Assembly (NCBI GenBank): GCA_964017145.1
Contig: CAXHKQ010000125.1
Location: forward strand, 1-15,622
Length of the DNA stretch: 15,622 nt
Source: Agrocybe praecox
Taxonomy: Eukaryota; Basidiomycota; Agaricomycetes; Agaricales; Agrocybaceae
Direction of reading: 5' to 3'
Shown: positions 8,059 through 15,622 of the stretch, one piece after another
Layout of the letters: every line of letters begins with the position of its first letter
Numbering within the stretch: position 1 is the stretch's first letter
Notes under the pieces: model-generated
Told to the model about the DNA's origin: nothing
Seen by the model: only the letters and a program-made list of their open reading frames with translations
Database searches by the model: none
Position numbers and translations under genes: made by a program

Positions 8059-11030
8059 CGTTTTGACACATCAGTCGGTACCACGTCATCCCAATCGGCA
8101 CCCGTCAGCCAGAGTTGCTGCATGATGATCTTGGCGGTCACGACGATCGGTGCCAGAAGCGCCAGCGGATCAAATATTTTGGCTATCTGTGATAATAATT
8201 TTCGTTTGGTTAAAATATCGTCACAGTCATCTAGCGCGACCCTGTAGCCGAAACGATCGGATTTTGGATACCAGTGTACGCCCAACGTTTTAATCGTCTC
8301 ATCCAAATCGATATCCAATGACGATCGCACTTCCCGCAGCTCGGATGGTATCGTCTCTAACACTGCCATACTGTTGGATGCCCATTTCAACAGGGGCAAT
8401 CCACCCGACTGCATCAACCCAAGCAGTTGATTTTTCAGAATAATTGCAGCAGCTTCAGTATCGGCACCCGTCAAAACATCATCCATGTAAAAATCCCTTT
8501 GAACAACATCTGCTCCCCACGGATATCGGACACTTTCATCAGCGGCCAATTTTTGCATTGCGCGCACAGCCATATACGGTGCACACGACGTGCCGTATGT
8601 AATCGTATTCAAACGGTAATCTCGAATTGGCTCACTTGGCGTGCGTCTCCAAACAATGCGCTGAAAGTCGCGATGCTCATTCGCGATCCAAAATTGGCGA
8701 TACATTTTTTGAACATCCGCCCCCAGTACGACAGAATGCTTGCGCCAACGCATGAGAATATCCCACAGATCGTCTTGTAGTCTGGGCCCCGTCATCAAAA
8801 CATCATTCAGACTATGTCCAGTTGACGTGGCTTGGGAAGCGTCAAAAACGACGCGGAGTTTAGTCGACGTAGACGATGGTTTGTGAATAGAATGATGTGC
8901 CAAATACACCGGCATGATGTCTGTGTGTGGTGTATTCGAATCGACTAACTCCATATGCCCCAACGACAAATACTCGTCCATAAACCTGACGTATTGCTCG
9001 AATAATTCTGGCTTAGACGCGTACCGTCTCTCGACTTGCATCAATCGTCGCACCGCCATCGACCGTGACTCCCCTAACTTCTTTTCCGACTCTTTGAATG
9101 GCATTTGCAATGTATATCTGCCATCGGTTTCTCGTCGTACAGTTTCCCGAAAATGTCTCTCGCATGCGACATCTTCAATAGCTGGTTTGCGTTCGCTATC
9201 GAACTCTTCGATTTCCCAAAACTTCCGAAGTTGTGCTTCTAAACACACATGCATCGACGACACATGCAGCGGAGGCTCAACGCTGAGCGCATCCGTTTTG
9301 CCCGACAAGACCCATCCAAAAATAGTGTTTTGCGCTACTGGCCCTGTTCTTCCCTTACGCACACCTTCGAGCAACAATGCGTCATAAACATCCGCCCCCA
9401 GTAGCATATCAATGCACCCAGGAACGCCAAATGTCGTATCGGCCAGTTCGAGGTCAGCGATGTGCTTCCAAATCTTGGTGGAAATCGGCATTGCTGGCAA
9501 TCCACTAGTGATTCGTCGCATCACGAACGCTGTAACGTCGATGCTCGCATTACTCACACGACTAGTCGCTTTGAGAGTCACACATTCAGAACACTCTCCC
9601 GCACTCACATTGCCAACACCTACGACATTCACATTTGTTCTCGTACGATTTAGGCGCAACTGTTGCACAACATCTTCCGTAATCAACGACACATGGCTGC
9701 CAGGATCTATTAACGCACGAACATTGATGCAACCACCAGGTGCATTCAATTTGATCAAGGCAGTGGCCAACAACACGTTAAACGTCGGTTGATGAACAAT
9801 ATGACAATTTGTCACAAACGAAGGAACGGTTGCACTCTCCGACTCTGGGGCATGCAGCATAGTGTGGTGTTTGCGCTGACACACCTTGCATAAATATTTG
9901 CTCTTGCAACCCTTACTGATATGACGATCCGTGCCAATGCAATTGAAACAGATTTTTTCCCTTGTGACCAGGTCACGGCGATCATTGACAGACATCGCCT
10001 TGAATCCCTCGCATGCATACAACCCATGCTGTTCCTTACACAATACACACAATGCCCTAGTTTCGACAAAGTGCGAGCGCACAACTTTCTGTTTCGAATA
10101 TGTCGGTGTTAGAGACACTGACGCCAACCCTTGGAACGCTTCAAGCGAACGCAATTCGCCATCTAAAAACGCACTCAGCTGAATGAATGTGGGCATTTCA
10201 GCAGTTGCCGAAATATGACGCTCCCATACCTGTCGCGTTTTCACATCCAATTTCCCTACTGTTTGAACGACAAGAAGATCGCTCCACTCAGCAGTATTAC
10301 GCTGCAGTGCTGCTTGCAATGCATTGATCGATTGATTCGTTCCATCGAGAAGTTGCTTCAACTCGCTCGCTGAGTCTGTTTTCATTGCTTGTAAGGCGAA
10401 CATTTTCTCGATCAATTTGGAAATAATGATGCGCATATTTTCGTAGCGTTTACGCAACGCCTCCCAAGCAACAGCAAAATTTGCATCTGTAATTACAAAA
10501 TTACGAATGATGTCCTCAGCCTCCCCCTTGCATGCAGATTTTAAATAGTGCATGCGTTGTACGTTTCCCAATTGTGCGTTATTTATAATCAAGGTAGTGA
10601 ATAAATCCCGGAATGATGCCCAAGTAATGATATCACCATAGAATATAGGCGGCTCGATCGGTCGCAGCTTGCATGCGATCGGCTGTGCAAGCGCGTTTGC
10701 ATTTTGAGCTAGCTCTTGTGCACCGTTATCTCTGTGCAGCGTACCAGTCAATGTACGTAACTCACCAGCCGCTTCCTGGAATGCCTGCTCGACAGTGAAA
10801 TACTCGTCATTGACGAAATATTCCTCCTTCGCGACTTCTGCAGCCGATGCCACGCTGACCAATGCCTCGTGAGCCCTTTCGAACGCTGCCCAATAGTTGT
10901 TCAGTAGGTCCATTCGCAGCACTCCTTGGTCGTTCCGATTCAGCTTCTCTCGCCCAATCTTCCTCGTATTTTCTGCGAAAGTTTGCACTTTCCGCATTGC
11001 CGAACGTACACTGATTAACCGCGCCTCCAT
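7878..11030 (-). CDS. gag-pol: Gag-protease-reverse transcriptase polyprotein, 3'-truncated frame
   Basis: The open frame extends up to 11147, but I prefer the ATG at 11030 because the 39 codons before it come from leader sequence. Numbered from 11147: Gag spans about 40-360. Zinc knuckles are CX2CX3HX4C (C367, C370, H374, C379), CX2CX5HX4C (C400, C403, H409, C414) and CX2CX3HX4H (C420, C423, H427, H432). The aspartic protease has ALIDPGS (catalytic D481) and a second motif MLLGADVYD (582-590), followed by TIFGWVLSG. RT runs from about 700 to 1020, with LRVVFDAS (764-771), LGADVQKMY (808-816) and FYMDDVLTG (886-894). After about residue 1030-1036 the frame leaves pol and a roughly 55-residue nonsense tail follows. 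The protein could make particles and an RT lacking RNase H and integrase. A single gag-pol frame is normal for the family. Confidence 0.93.
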   Translation of the reverse strand: MEARLISVRSAMRKVQTFAENTRKIGREKLNRNDQGVLRMDLLNNYWAAFERAHEALVSVASAAEVAKEEYFVNDEYFTVEQAFQEAAGELRTLTGTLHRDNGAQELAQNANALAQPIACKLRPIEPPIFYGDIITWASFRDLFTTLIINNAQLGNVQRMHYLKSACKGEAEDIIRNFVITDANFAVAWEALRKRYENMRIIISKLIEKMFALQAMKTDSASELKQLLDGTNQSINALQAALQRNTAEWSDLLVVQTVGKLDVKTRQVWERHISATAEMPTFIQLSAFLDGELRSLEAFQGLASVSLTPTYSKQKVVRSHFVETRALCVLCKEQHGLYACEGFKAMSVNDRRDLVTREKICFNCIGTDRHISKGCKSKYLCKVCQRKHHTMLHAPESESATVPSFVTNCHIVHQPTFNVLLATALIKLNAPGGCINVRALIDPGSHVSLITEDVVQQLRLNRTRTNVNVVGVGNVSAGECSECVTLKATSRVSNASIDVTAFVMRRITSGLPAMPISTKIWKHIADLELADTTFGVPGCIDMLLGADVYDALLLEGVRKGRTGPVAQNTIFGWVLSGKTDALSVEPPLHVSSMHVCLEAQLRKFWEIEEFDSERKPAIEDVACERHFRETVRRETDGRYTLQMPFKESEKKLGESRSMAVRRLMQVERRYASKPELFEQYVRFMDEYLSLGHMELVDSNTPHTDIMPVYLAHHSIHKPSSTSTKLRVVFDASQATSTGHSLNDVLMTGPRLQDDLWDILMRWRKHSVVLGADVQKMYRQFWIANEHRDFQRIVWRRTPSEPIRDYRLNTITYGTSCAPYMAVRAMQKLAADESVRYPWGADVVQRDFYMDDVLTGADTEAAAIILKNQLLGLMQSGGLPLLKWASNSMAVLETIPSELREVRSSLDIDLDETIKTLGVHWYPKSDRFGYRVALDDCDDILTKRKLLSQIAKIFDPLALLAPIVVTAKIIMQQLWLTGADWDDVVPTDVSKRWHEFKSIGGWDCSQETSMSCMGSPMRPRTHTRRVFMCAFVGATAKSASSCWQRKRRSPR

Positions 11031-11180
11031 TTTTGAACACTGTACTAAAAGGAGCTTCCCGTAAGATGCAAACCGTATGTACACAATTCCAGGTCGACCC
11101 GTCGGAAAATTGCTACTGGTTGTACAAATTAGCCACTTCTTGTACACTGAATCTCACTGATTTTAATCCCTTTGCCACAA
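11031..11180 (-). other. 5' leader between primer site and gag
   Basis: About 150 bp of transcribed leader, open in the gag frame as far as an ATG at 11147. It would be expected to carry RNA packaging signals, none of which I can identify. If the 11147 start were used, Gag would gain 39 residues that look unlike a conserved Gag N-terminus. Confidence 0.65.
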
Positions 11181-11199
11181 AATCCGGCTCGAAGGACCA
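11181..11199 (-). other. Primer-binding site, matches tRNA-Tyr 3' end
   Basis: On the element strand this starts TGGTCCTTCGAGCCGG. The plus strand ends in tccggctcgaaggacca, which matches insect tRNA-Tyr (acceptor CCTTCGA pairing with TCGAAGG, plus the CCA tail) over about 19 nt. The tRNA sequence is from memory. The site starts 4 nt (TTTC) past the end of the 5' LTR. This tRNA would prime minus-strand DNA synthesis. Confidence 0.85.
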
Positions 11200-11203
11200 G
11201 AAA

Positions 11204-11525
11204 TGTACGATATTAGCAGACTGTATCTTAATAACCTTGCCCTGTAGAAAAGTAAGCACCCGAACCAATTGCTATCCAATTCTACTCTGATTTTTATTCC
11301 ACGAAAAAGGGTCAGACCACCGGTGGAACGGCTTCAATATACATAGGCAAATCTTAATATATAAATGAATACAATATATAAATGAGTTGGCAGTATGACA
11401 GCGCCAAAACTGCCCAATGTGACGAGCACAGTAAATCATCTGCGGCGAATTATCAGATGCGCATTCAACGGCCAACGTAATTTCAAATTATACAATTCAA
11501 TCGAACTTAATCATAAACTCCAACA
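11204..11525 (-). repeat. 5' LTR of the BEL/Pao element
   Basis: 322 bp, identical by eye to 5656-5977. As the upstream LTR on the minus strand it holds the promoter that drives the element. It abuts the right-hand GATAT duplication on the outside and the TTTC spacer plus primer site on the inside. Confidence 0.96.
11356..11385 (-). promoter_or_regulatory. Duplicated TATA-like box in the 5' LTR
   Basis: On the element strand the 13-mer TCATTTATATATT occurs twice, separated by 4 nt (11373-11385 and 11356-11368; equivalents at 5825-5837 and 5808-5820 in the other LTR). Each copy holds TTTATATATT. They lie 60-90 nt upstream of AATAAA (11293-11298), which suits a TATA promoter with a short R region. 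Promoter function is inferred from position. Confidence 0.55.
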
Positions 11526-11530
11526 GATAT
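11526..11530. repeat. Retrotransposon target-site duplication, right (GATAT)
   Basis: Second exact copy of GATAT, directly outside the 5' LTR. With the left copy it defines the empty site as ...GGTGC-GATAT-CCTGC.... Confidence 0.93.
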
Positions 11531-13034
11531 CCTGCATTATGAAACGGATTTCAATTGGCGATAGAAAAATAATATATTTCGAGTACTCTAAACATGAAAT
11601 ATTGAAAATATCGCCAACTTTTCCGAAAATATTGATTGCCAAAGCGGGAGGTCGACAAAGGTATATTTGTAAAGGGATCAGCAGGAAACATTGGACCAAA
11701 AAGGTATTAAAACCTATGAAACAGTTGATACCGTCGTAACCCACGATAAAATATAAATTTTAATCACAATTTGATCAAAAACCGCAAAAAATTTGTCGAA
11801 ATCACGAAAAACACTTTTTTTCAGCCACATTTTCGAGCGCATTCTGCCAAAGTGGTCAATATAACGATACCTTCGCTCAGGTGATGGCTTCAATCCGCCC
11901 AGCTGTACTCATGAGATCTGGCTCCCTCCGATTAACTTTCATGTTCGTCGATGAGACACGAACTTCCAGGCATACACTTCAAAAGTTCTCGAAGCGCAGA
12001 GTGGTAAAACCACCGATCACTCTGCCCGTGTGCGAACAAACACGTTAATGTTGGCTCGACAGTTATCATTATCTCAGCGATGTTGATCGCTGTTCTCGTT
12101 CTAGTAAAAGCTACCTGTTTGAGTGAAACGTGTCGTTTGATATACTGCTGCCTATCAACAGTAATTAACCTGTAAAATGCTTCGAATTTCAAATACAGCC
12201 GCCCAACACTCCTTAATGGGGTAAAATGATGTAGATGATGATTTCCTTATATATATGTATCTTTTAGGGCGCGCTTAGCCAGAGGTAAGATATTTCACCA
12301 GCGATTTTTCTCTTATACAACACGATGGGTCATTCAACAAAACTGCAAGTTTACAATTTGTGTTTATGTCCTAGGTGAACGTACAGGTGAATGTATTTCA
12401 AGCAGCCGGGGTAGTAGTACATACTTGGCGAATGGCGAGCACTACATGTAGCGTTCATTACGCAGCGCGGGATCATCTGTGTGTGGGCTGCGGAATTGCG
12501 CCGCGTCAAGTCAATTGCATACATTGTATGCGAGCCAGTGAGTAGAGGACGGGGTCAAAATAACGAGGTTTGAGCTGATCTATGCTTATCTCTAGAGTTA
12601 AGAGAATAGGGAAACTGCATCGAAGGCGTGCATATGACTTCGGTAACGGGTTTGAATGGTATTTCCGGGATATAATCGGGATTATTCTTCGATCCATACC
12701 GATAAAGACTTTAAAGATCATATCGTATTCTTTGAATCCGTATCTGGGACGAAATGTTCAGGTTAGCCTGGTAATTTCGAACTAACTATGTTCGCTAAGA
12801 AGTCTAGGTTCCTAAATATTTCCAGCAAACGGCATGATACTGGAGGGTAGCATGTGCTCAAACAATAATGTTACATGATAAATGTTATATCTTTTTGCAT
12901 GACACATTCAATTCAGAAGATCCGTCCAGGATGAGAACAAATTTGAATACATTTGGTCTCTTTCGTCACAGCAAAAATCTAATTTCGTCCTAGTCTAGAT
13001 TGCAATGTGTGTGTGCGTGTGTGCTTTGGGAAAA
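11531..13034. other. AT-rich flank, no gene seen
   Basis: About 1.5 kb of AT-rich DNA to the right of the insertion. Open frames are under 90 codons and appear equally on both strands (for example 11395-11739 plus against 11511-11744 minus). I find no transposon terminus, RNA gene or convincing exon. A pyrimidine run followed by CAG near 11813-11824 resembles a splice acceptor but has no open frame of note after it. Confidence 0.5.
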
Positions 13035-13086
13035 CGGTACTCGTACCGACGTCGAGTGCACATTGACATACACTCGACACTCGACG
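13035..13086. repeat. Cluster of short inverted repeats
   Basis: cggta/taccg with a 4-nt loop (13035-13048) is followed at once by cgtcgagtg (13050-13058), whose reverse complement cactcgacg lies at 13078-13086. An imperfect second copy of that arm, cactcgaca, starts at 13071. Such dense small palindromes may be regulatory or structural; function unknown. Confidence 0.5.
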
Positions 13087-13244
13087 CATGCTAGCGTGTG
13101 TGTGTGTACAGTGTGTACATGGCGTACATGGGCACATTTAATAAACAGTCGGAAACCAGTACAGGGCCACCATGCTCCAAAAGCACGCACACACACGCGC
13201 TGAACAAAAGCAAACACACTCGCGCGCGTTCTTACGAAGTACGA

Positions 13245-13268
13245 TGTGTGTGTGTGTGTGTGCGCGCG
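13245..13268. repeat. (TG)9 followed by CGCGCG
   Basis: Nine TG units pass directly into alternating CG. A CA tract on the same strand at 13336-13350 could pair with the TG tract. This is one of several CA/TG tracts between 13000 and 14600. Confidence 0.8.
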
Positions 13269-13335
13269 TTTTCAAGTGAACACGATTCTATTCGGTTAGA
13301 ATGTGTGGCGGCTGAGGCAACCATAGACACACACT

Positions 13336-13350
13336 CACACACACACACAC
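13336..13350. repeat. Short CA microsatellite
   Basis: An alternating CA tract of 15 nt, with further interrupted CA just upstream (13327-13334). It faces the TG tract at 13245 in opposite strand sense. Confidence 0.8.
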
Positions 13351-14370
13351 GAATCGATTGTGTATGGGATGTAAATTGCGCGCATTGGCATACCATAAAT
13401 ATCGCGACTATAATCATAAATGCATTGTCAATGAGAGACTGTTAGGCTATGCGCATTGACTGTGTAGTAATCTGCCGAACACGCAGAGCGACACACAAAT
13501 CAATAGAGATCGTTTATGTGGAGGTGACGACCACACGACACATCTGTGGCATATCGATTTGGTGCGGCTAATAGATATCAACATAAAGCCGCTAATCGAG
13601 TTGAATGCCATATGCTGCTGTTTGATGGCTCTTTGTGAGAACATGCTAATGAGATCGGAAATAAGGCTAACAAATAAACATAACATAGCACCGAACCAAA
13701 AATACATACCAATGATTGTTATTGTGCTTTTTTCTCGCTCTGCAAATAGAATGGAGAGAGAAGAGTCATACGTTAGAGAATGTTGTGAAACTGTGTGTTG
13801 GCGAGGCGACCTAAGCATAAGATTCGAACGCCAAATATTCATAGAGTGGCATAGAGCATAGCGATGCTTTGCTACTGTCAAAAATCGTCAACAAAATTAC
13901 CGTGCAAGAGCCATCCTCACATGAGACAGTTCGCCGCCACCCAACTGAACCGTTGCGGCGGAATCCACGATGAAGGCCGGTTCGGTACACACACTAGTTG
14001 ATGGTTATCACAACACAAAGGAACGAATCCCCACACACTGTAATTTCGGTTGTGTCTCGCTGGGCGGGAGGGTATTGTCTGCGAAATAATCGATTCCGCT
14101 CACTCCCTACAGGTTTACTCGCTTCAGCTAGGTGGTTTTGATGGTTTTGGTAATAGATTATATCACATGCACTGCATGGAGCAAGATGTCACACGCAAAC
14201 ACTAACGCACACTCTGACGCAGGGCTTCAGATGCCAAGTTTCATGTGCACTTTTACCGATGCTCGCAATTGCTTTTCTATTCTCTTTGACGCGTCGTCGT
14301 CGCCTACAATCGAAATATCAAGCGAAATTCGGGTTTTCGGGCCAGACCGAGTTTCACAAAATTTCACCAA
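13351..14370. other. Unassigned DNA, no gene seen
   Basis: The longest open frames here, 144 codons on the minus strand (13447-13881) and 100 codons on the plus strand (13559-13861), lie over each other, so at most one could be real. Neither has a recognisable domain. The minus frame has a hydrophobic stretch near its middle but no conserved motif. I treat both as chance. Confidence 0.4.
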
Positions 14371-14390
14371 CACACACACACACACACACA
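14371..14390. repeat. (CA)10 microsatellite
   Basis: Ten perfect CA units. Shorter CA tracts recur to the right near 14540 and 14565. Confidence 0.88.
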
Positions 14391-14881
14391 TACTCGACGA
14401 CTATTGATACAAAGTGTTGCTGAGCGCGTGTGTGTTGTTTGTCGAGCAAGGTACGCGCACGCACAACTGTGATGCGCGTGCGCTCTCTAGGCAACGTGTA
14501 TTTCACCTAACCAGGTTAACAACTACCATACGCAAACACTCACACACACAAATGGGTGCGCACATCACACACACGCATAGTAAGTCAGGCGTACCGAACA
14601 AGCTCTCAGTGTGAGTGTGTGAGTGTGAAACTATACGGGGTGTGTCTCAACGGACGTTACATAGATCACATTTGCGCTTTTACCAACTATCAACGATAGA
14701 AGGGAGACCAATTTGACAGTTGAGTTAGTGAGAAGCATTCTGCTCGACGTCGAATAGTCGCTCAGAATTCCACGATTAACTAACAAACATTGCTGAATCT
14801 AAACGGACTACATTCCATTTCCCACACATTATGACTGTCAATTCAACCTAGTGCTAATCCGATTGATTTCTGCATTCGAGG
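14391..14881. other. Unassigned DNA left of the hairpin
   Basis: CA/TG-rich to about 14625, then AT-rich. No gene, transposon end or RNA gene is recognised up to the hairpin at 14882. Confidence 0.45.
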
Positions 14882-14947
14882 TATGTTGGAAGCTCGTTTC
14901 AACGACAAAAGACGTTTATTTTGGCGTTGAAACGAGCTTCCAACATA
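14882..14947. repeat. 23-bp perfect inverted repeat, strong hairpin
   Basis: The left arm 14882-14904 (starts TATGTTGG) and right arm 14925-14947 (ends CCAACATA) are exact reverse complements. The stem continues inward by one mismatch and five more pairs (14906-14910 with 14919-14923), leaving an 8-nt loop. The whole is 66 nt. Its size fits a pre-miRNA or small hairpin RNA, but animal miRNA precursors normally carry mismatches in the stem. The arms end in TA, so a tiny foldback element with a TA target duplication is also possible. Either strand would form the hairpin. Confidence 0.9.
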
Positions 14948-15098
14948 ATGGTTGGACTCTTCGAAAGCTGCCCTTATCAGTCAAGGTAGCATAATTAGTA
15001 TATCTGACGGACGAATCATTCAAATTGACCGTTAACAATAGACAATCCTTATTATTCCGTATATCCGAAGGCGATGTAACAGTAGCGTTAGCTGGCAT
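14916..15098 (-). CDS. Small open frame, 60 codons, function unknown
   Basis: Starts at an ATG at 15098 and ends in TAA at 14916-14918. The composition is balanced (MPANATVTSPSD... start) with no low-complexity run, unlike most frames in this flank, and an in-frame stop lies just upstream. Its last eight codons include the right arm of the hairpin. I recognise no domain, signal peptide or membrane segment. It may be a chance frame or an exon remnant. Confidence 0.15.
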   Translation of the reverse strand: MPANATVTSPSDIRNNKDCLLLTVNLNDSSVRYTNYATLTDKGSFRRVQPLCWKLVSTPK

Positions 15099-15263
15099 GG
15101 TGTATGTTCAAAGTCACTCACGCATACTCGTATTATAGTATACACAGTCATTCGAACGGGCGGCTGCGGCAGCACACGTGTGTCTAATAGCTGTCGGTCA
15201 CTGTCATATTTATTTATTCATTTAACTCGCGCATTGGATTGTGTTGCCTCGTCGTCGTCGTTT

Positions 15264-15285
15264 GTGGTGCATGTGTGGTGCATGT
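15264..15285. repeat. Tandem 11-bp duplication
   Basis: gtggtgcatgt occurs twice in direct succession with no mismatch, in the right-edge CpG-rich region. Confidence 0.85.
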
Positions 15286-15483
15286 GAGTCTGACTGACTG
15301 AAAACGCTGAGCTGGCTGACGACGACTGCTATAGTTTCACACGACGGATTGATGACGATGAGTGTCGGTCGGTGCTTGTGAGAGCGCGATTCACACAGAA
15401 TGTGTCAGTTAAGTGTGACACGACGACGACGTCCGCATCGCAAAAGCTTCATCGCGCTTCAGTGTGTGTGCACTCGGTTTGTA

Positions 15484-15498
15484 TGTGTGTGTGTGTGT
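15484..15498. repeat. Short TG microsatellite
   Basis: A TG tract of 15 nt near the right edge; more CA tracts follow (near 15555 and 15608). Confidence 0.8.
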
Positions 15499-15622
15499 AC
15501 TTGGCTGTGTCCAAGGTTCTTCCTGCTTCACGGTCACCAATGCCGCTACATTTGCACACACACAGTTACACATCGTTGCCTCGCACATGCACATAGTACG
15601 TATCATATACACACACACAGAC

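Larger units (their letters stand above)
5656..11525 (-). mobile_element. Complete BEL/Pao LTR retrotransposon, pol broken twice
   Basis: This 5870-bp minus-strand element has two 322-bp LTRs starting TGT and ending ACA. I compared the copies base by base and saw no difference. It is flanked by the 5-bp duplication GATAT. In transcription order it contains LTR, tRNA-Tyr primer site, leader, gag, protease, reverse transcriptase, RNase H, integrase, polypurine tract and LTR. BEL/Pao is assigned from the pol order PR-RT-RH-IN and the three-knuckle Gag. The RT box FYMDDVLTG, the protease-linker motif TIFGWVLSG and the integrase C-terminal domain point the same way. No env-like ORF is seen. Two frame breaks near 8040-8063 and 7520-7545 should stop production of a full Gag-Pol. 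Outside those two points the coding frame has no stop, which suits a young copy. Mobilisation in trans by an intact relative is likely. Confidence 0.96.
15099..15622. other. Unassigned DNA at the right edge
   Basis: CpG- and CA/TG-rich from about 15150 onward, with GTCGTCGTCG and GACGACGACG triplets and TCAGT initiator-like pentamers near 15405. The composition would suit a promoter or 5'UTR of a gene beyond the edge. I find no downstream core element at the right spacing, so this is speculation. Confidence 0.35.

Noticed and set aside
6213..9792. Many plus-strand open frames across the retrotransposon
   Set aside because: They are antisense shadows of the gag-pol frame.
13447..13881. Minus-strand open frame of 144 codons with hydrophobic stretch
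   Set aside because: Overlaps a 100-codon frame on the other strand and has no recognisable motif or supporting context.
1..15622. CRISPR array, prokaryotic operon or phage-like system
   Set aside because: No regularly spaced repeats and no compact gene arrays; composition and mobile elements point to an insect nuclear genome.

Overview
The window looks like nuclear DNA from an insect, most likely a dipteran such as a mosquito. This rests on the BEL/Pao retrotransposon, a tRNA-derived SINE, dense CA/TG microsatellites and the lack of bacterial-style gene packing. The primer-binding site also matches insect tRNA-Tyr as I remember it. The species cannot be fixed from the sequence alone. I find no confident host protein-coding gene; most of the DNA outside the mobile elements reads as intergenic, intronic or 5'-flanking sequence.

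The dominant feature is one complete BEL/Pao-type LTR retrotransposon on the minus strand (5656-11525, 5870 bp). It has two 322-bp LTRs (5656-5977 and 11204-11525) that I read as identical, and a 5-bp target-site duplication GATAT on both sides (5651-5655 and 11526-11530). Reading right to left it carries: 5' LTR, a 4-nt spacer, a primer-binding site for tRNA-Tyr, a short leader, Gag with three zinc knuckles, an aspartic protease, reverse transcriptase with YMDD, RNase H, an HHCC plus DDE integrase with a BEL-type C-terminal domain, a polypurine tract, and the 3' LTR. Pol is broken in frame twice: near 8040-8063 between RT and RNase H, apparently with a small deletion, and near 7520-7545 between RNase H and integrase. 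There is no env-like ORF. Identical LTRs with a broken pol suggest a very recent insertion of a copy that was already defective and was helped in trans, or sequence errors.

Left flank (1-5650): a (TG)40 microsatellite at 836-916, an interrupted CAT/CAC trinucleotide tract at 631-705, and a minus-strand tRNA-derived SINE (1745-2000) with 16-bp target-site duplications, box A, box B and an internal T6 run. GC- and CpG-richer stretches at about 3000-3900 and 4250-5150 have short tandem repeats but no convincing gene. A weakly supported, decayed open frame (5269-5655) runs straight into the retrotransposon insertion point.

Right flank (11531-15622): AT-rich unannotated DNA, then CA/TG-rich DNA with short inverted repeats. 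It also holds a 23-bp perfect inverted repeat (14882-14904 / 14925-14947) that folds into a pre-miRNA-sized hairpin. This hairpin is the most interesting non-transposon signal in the window.
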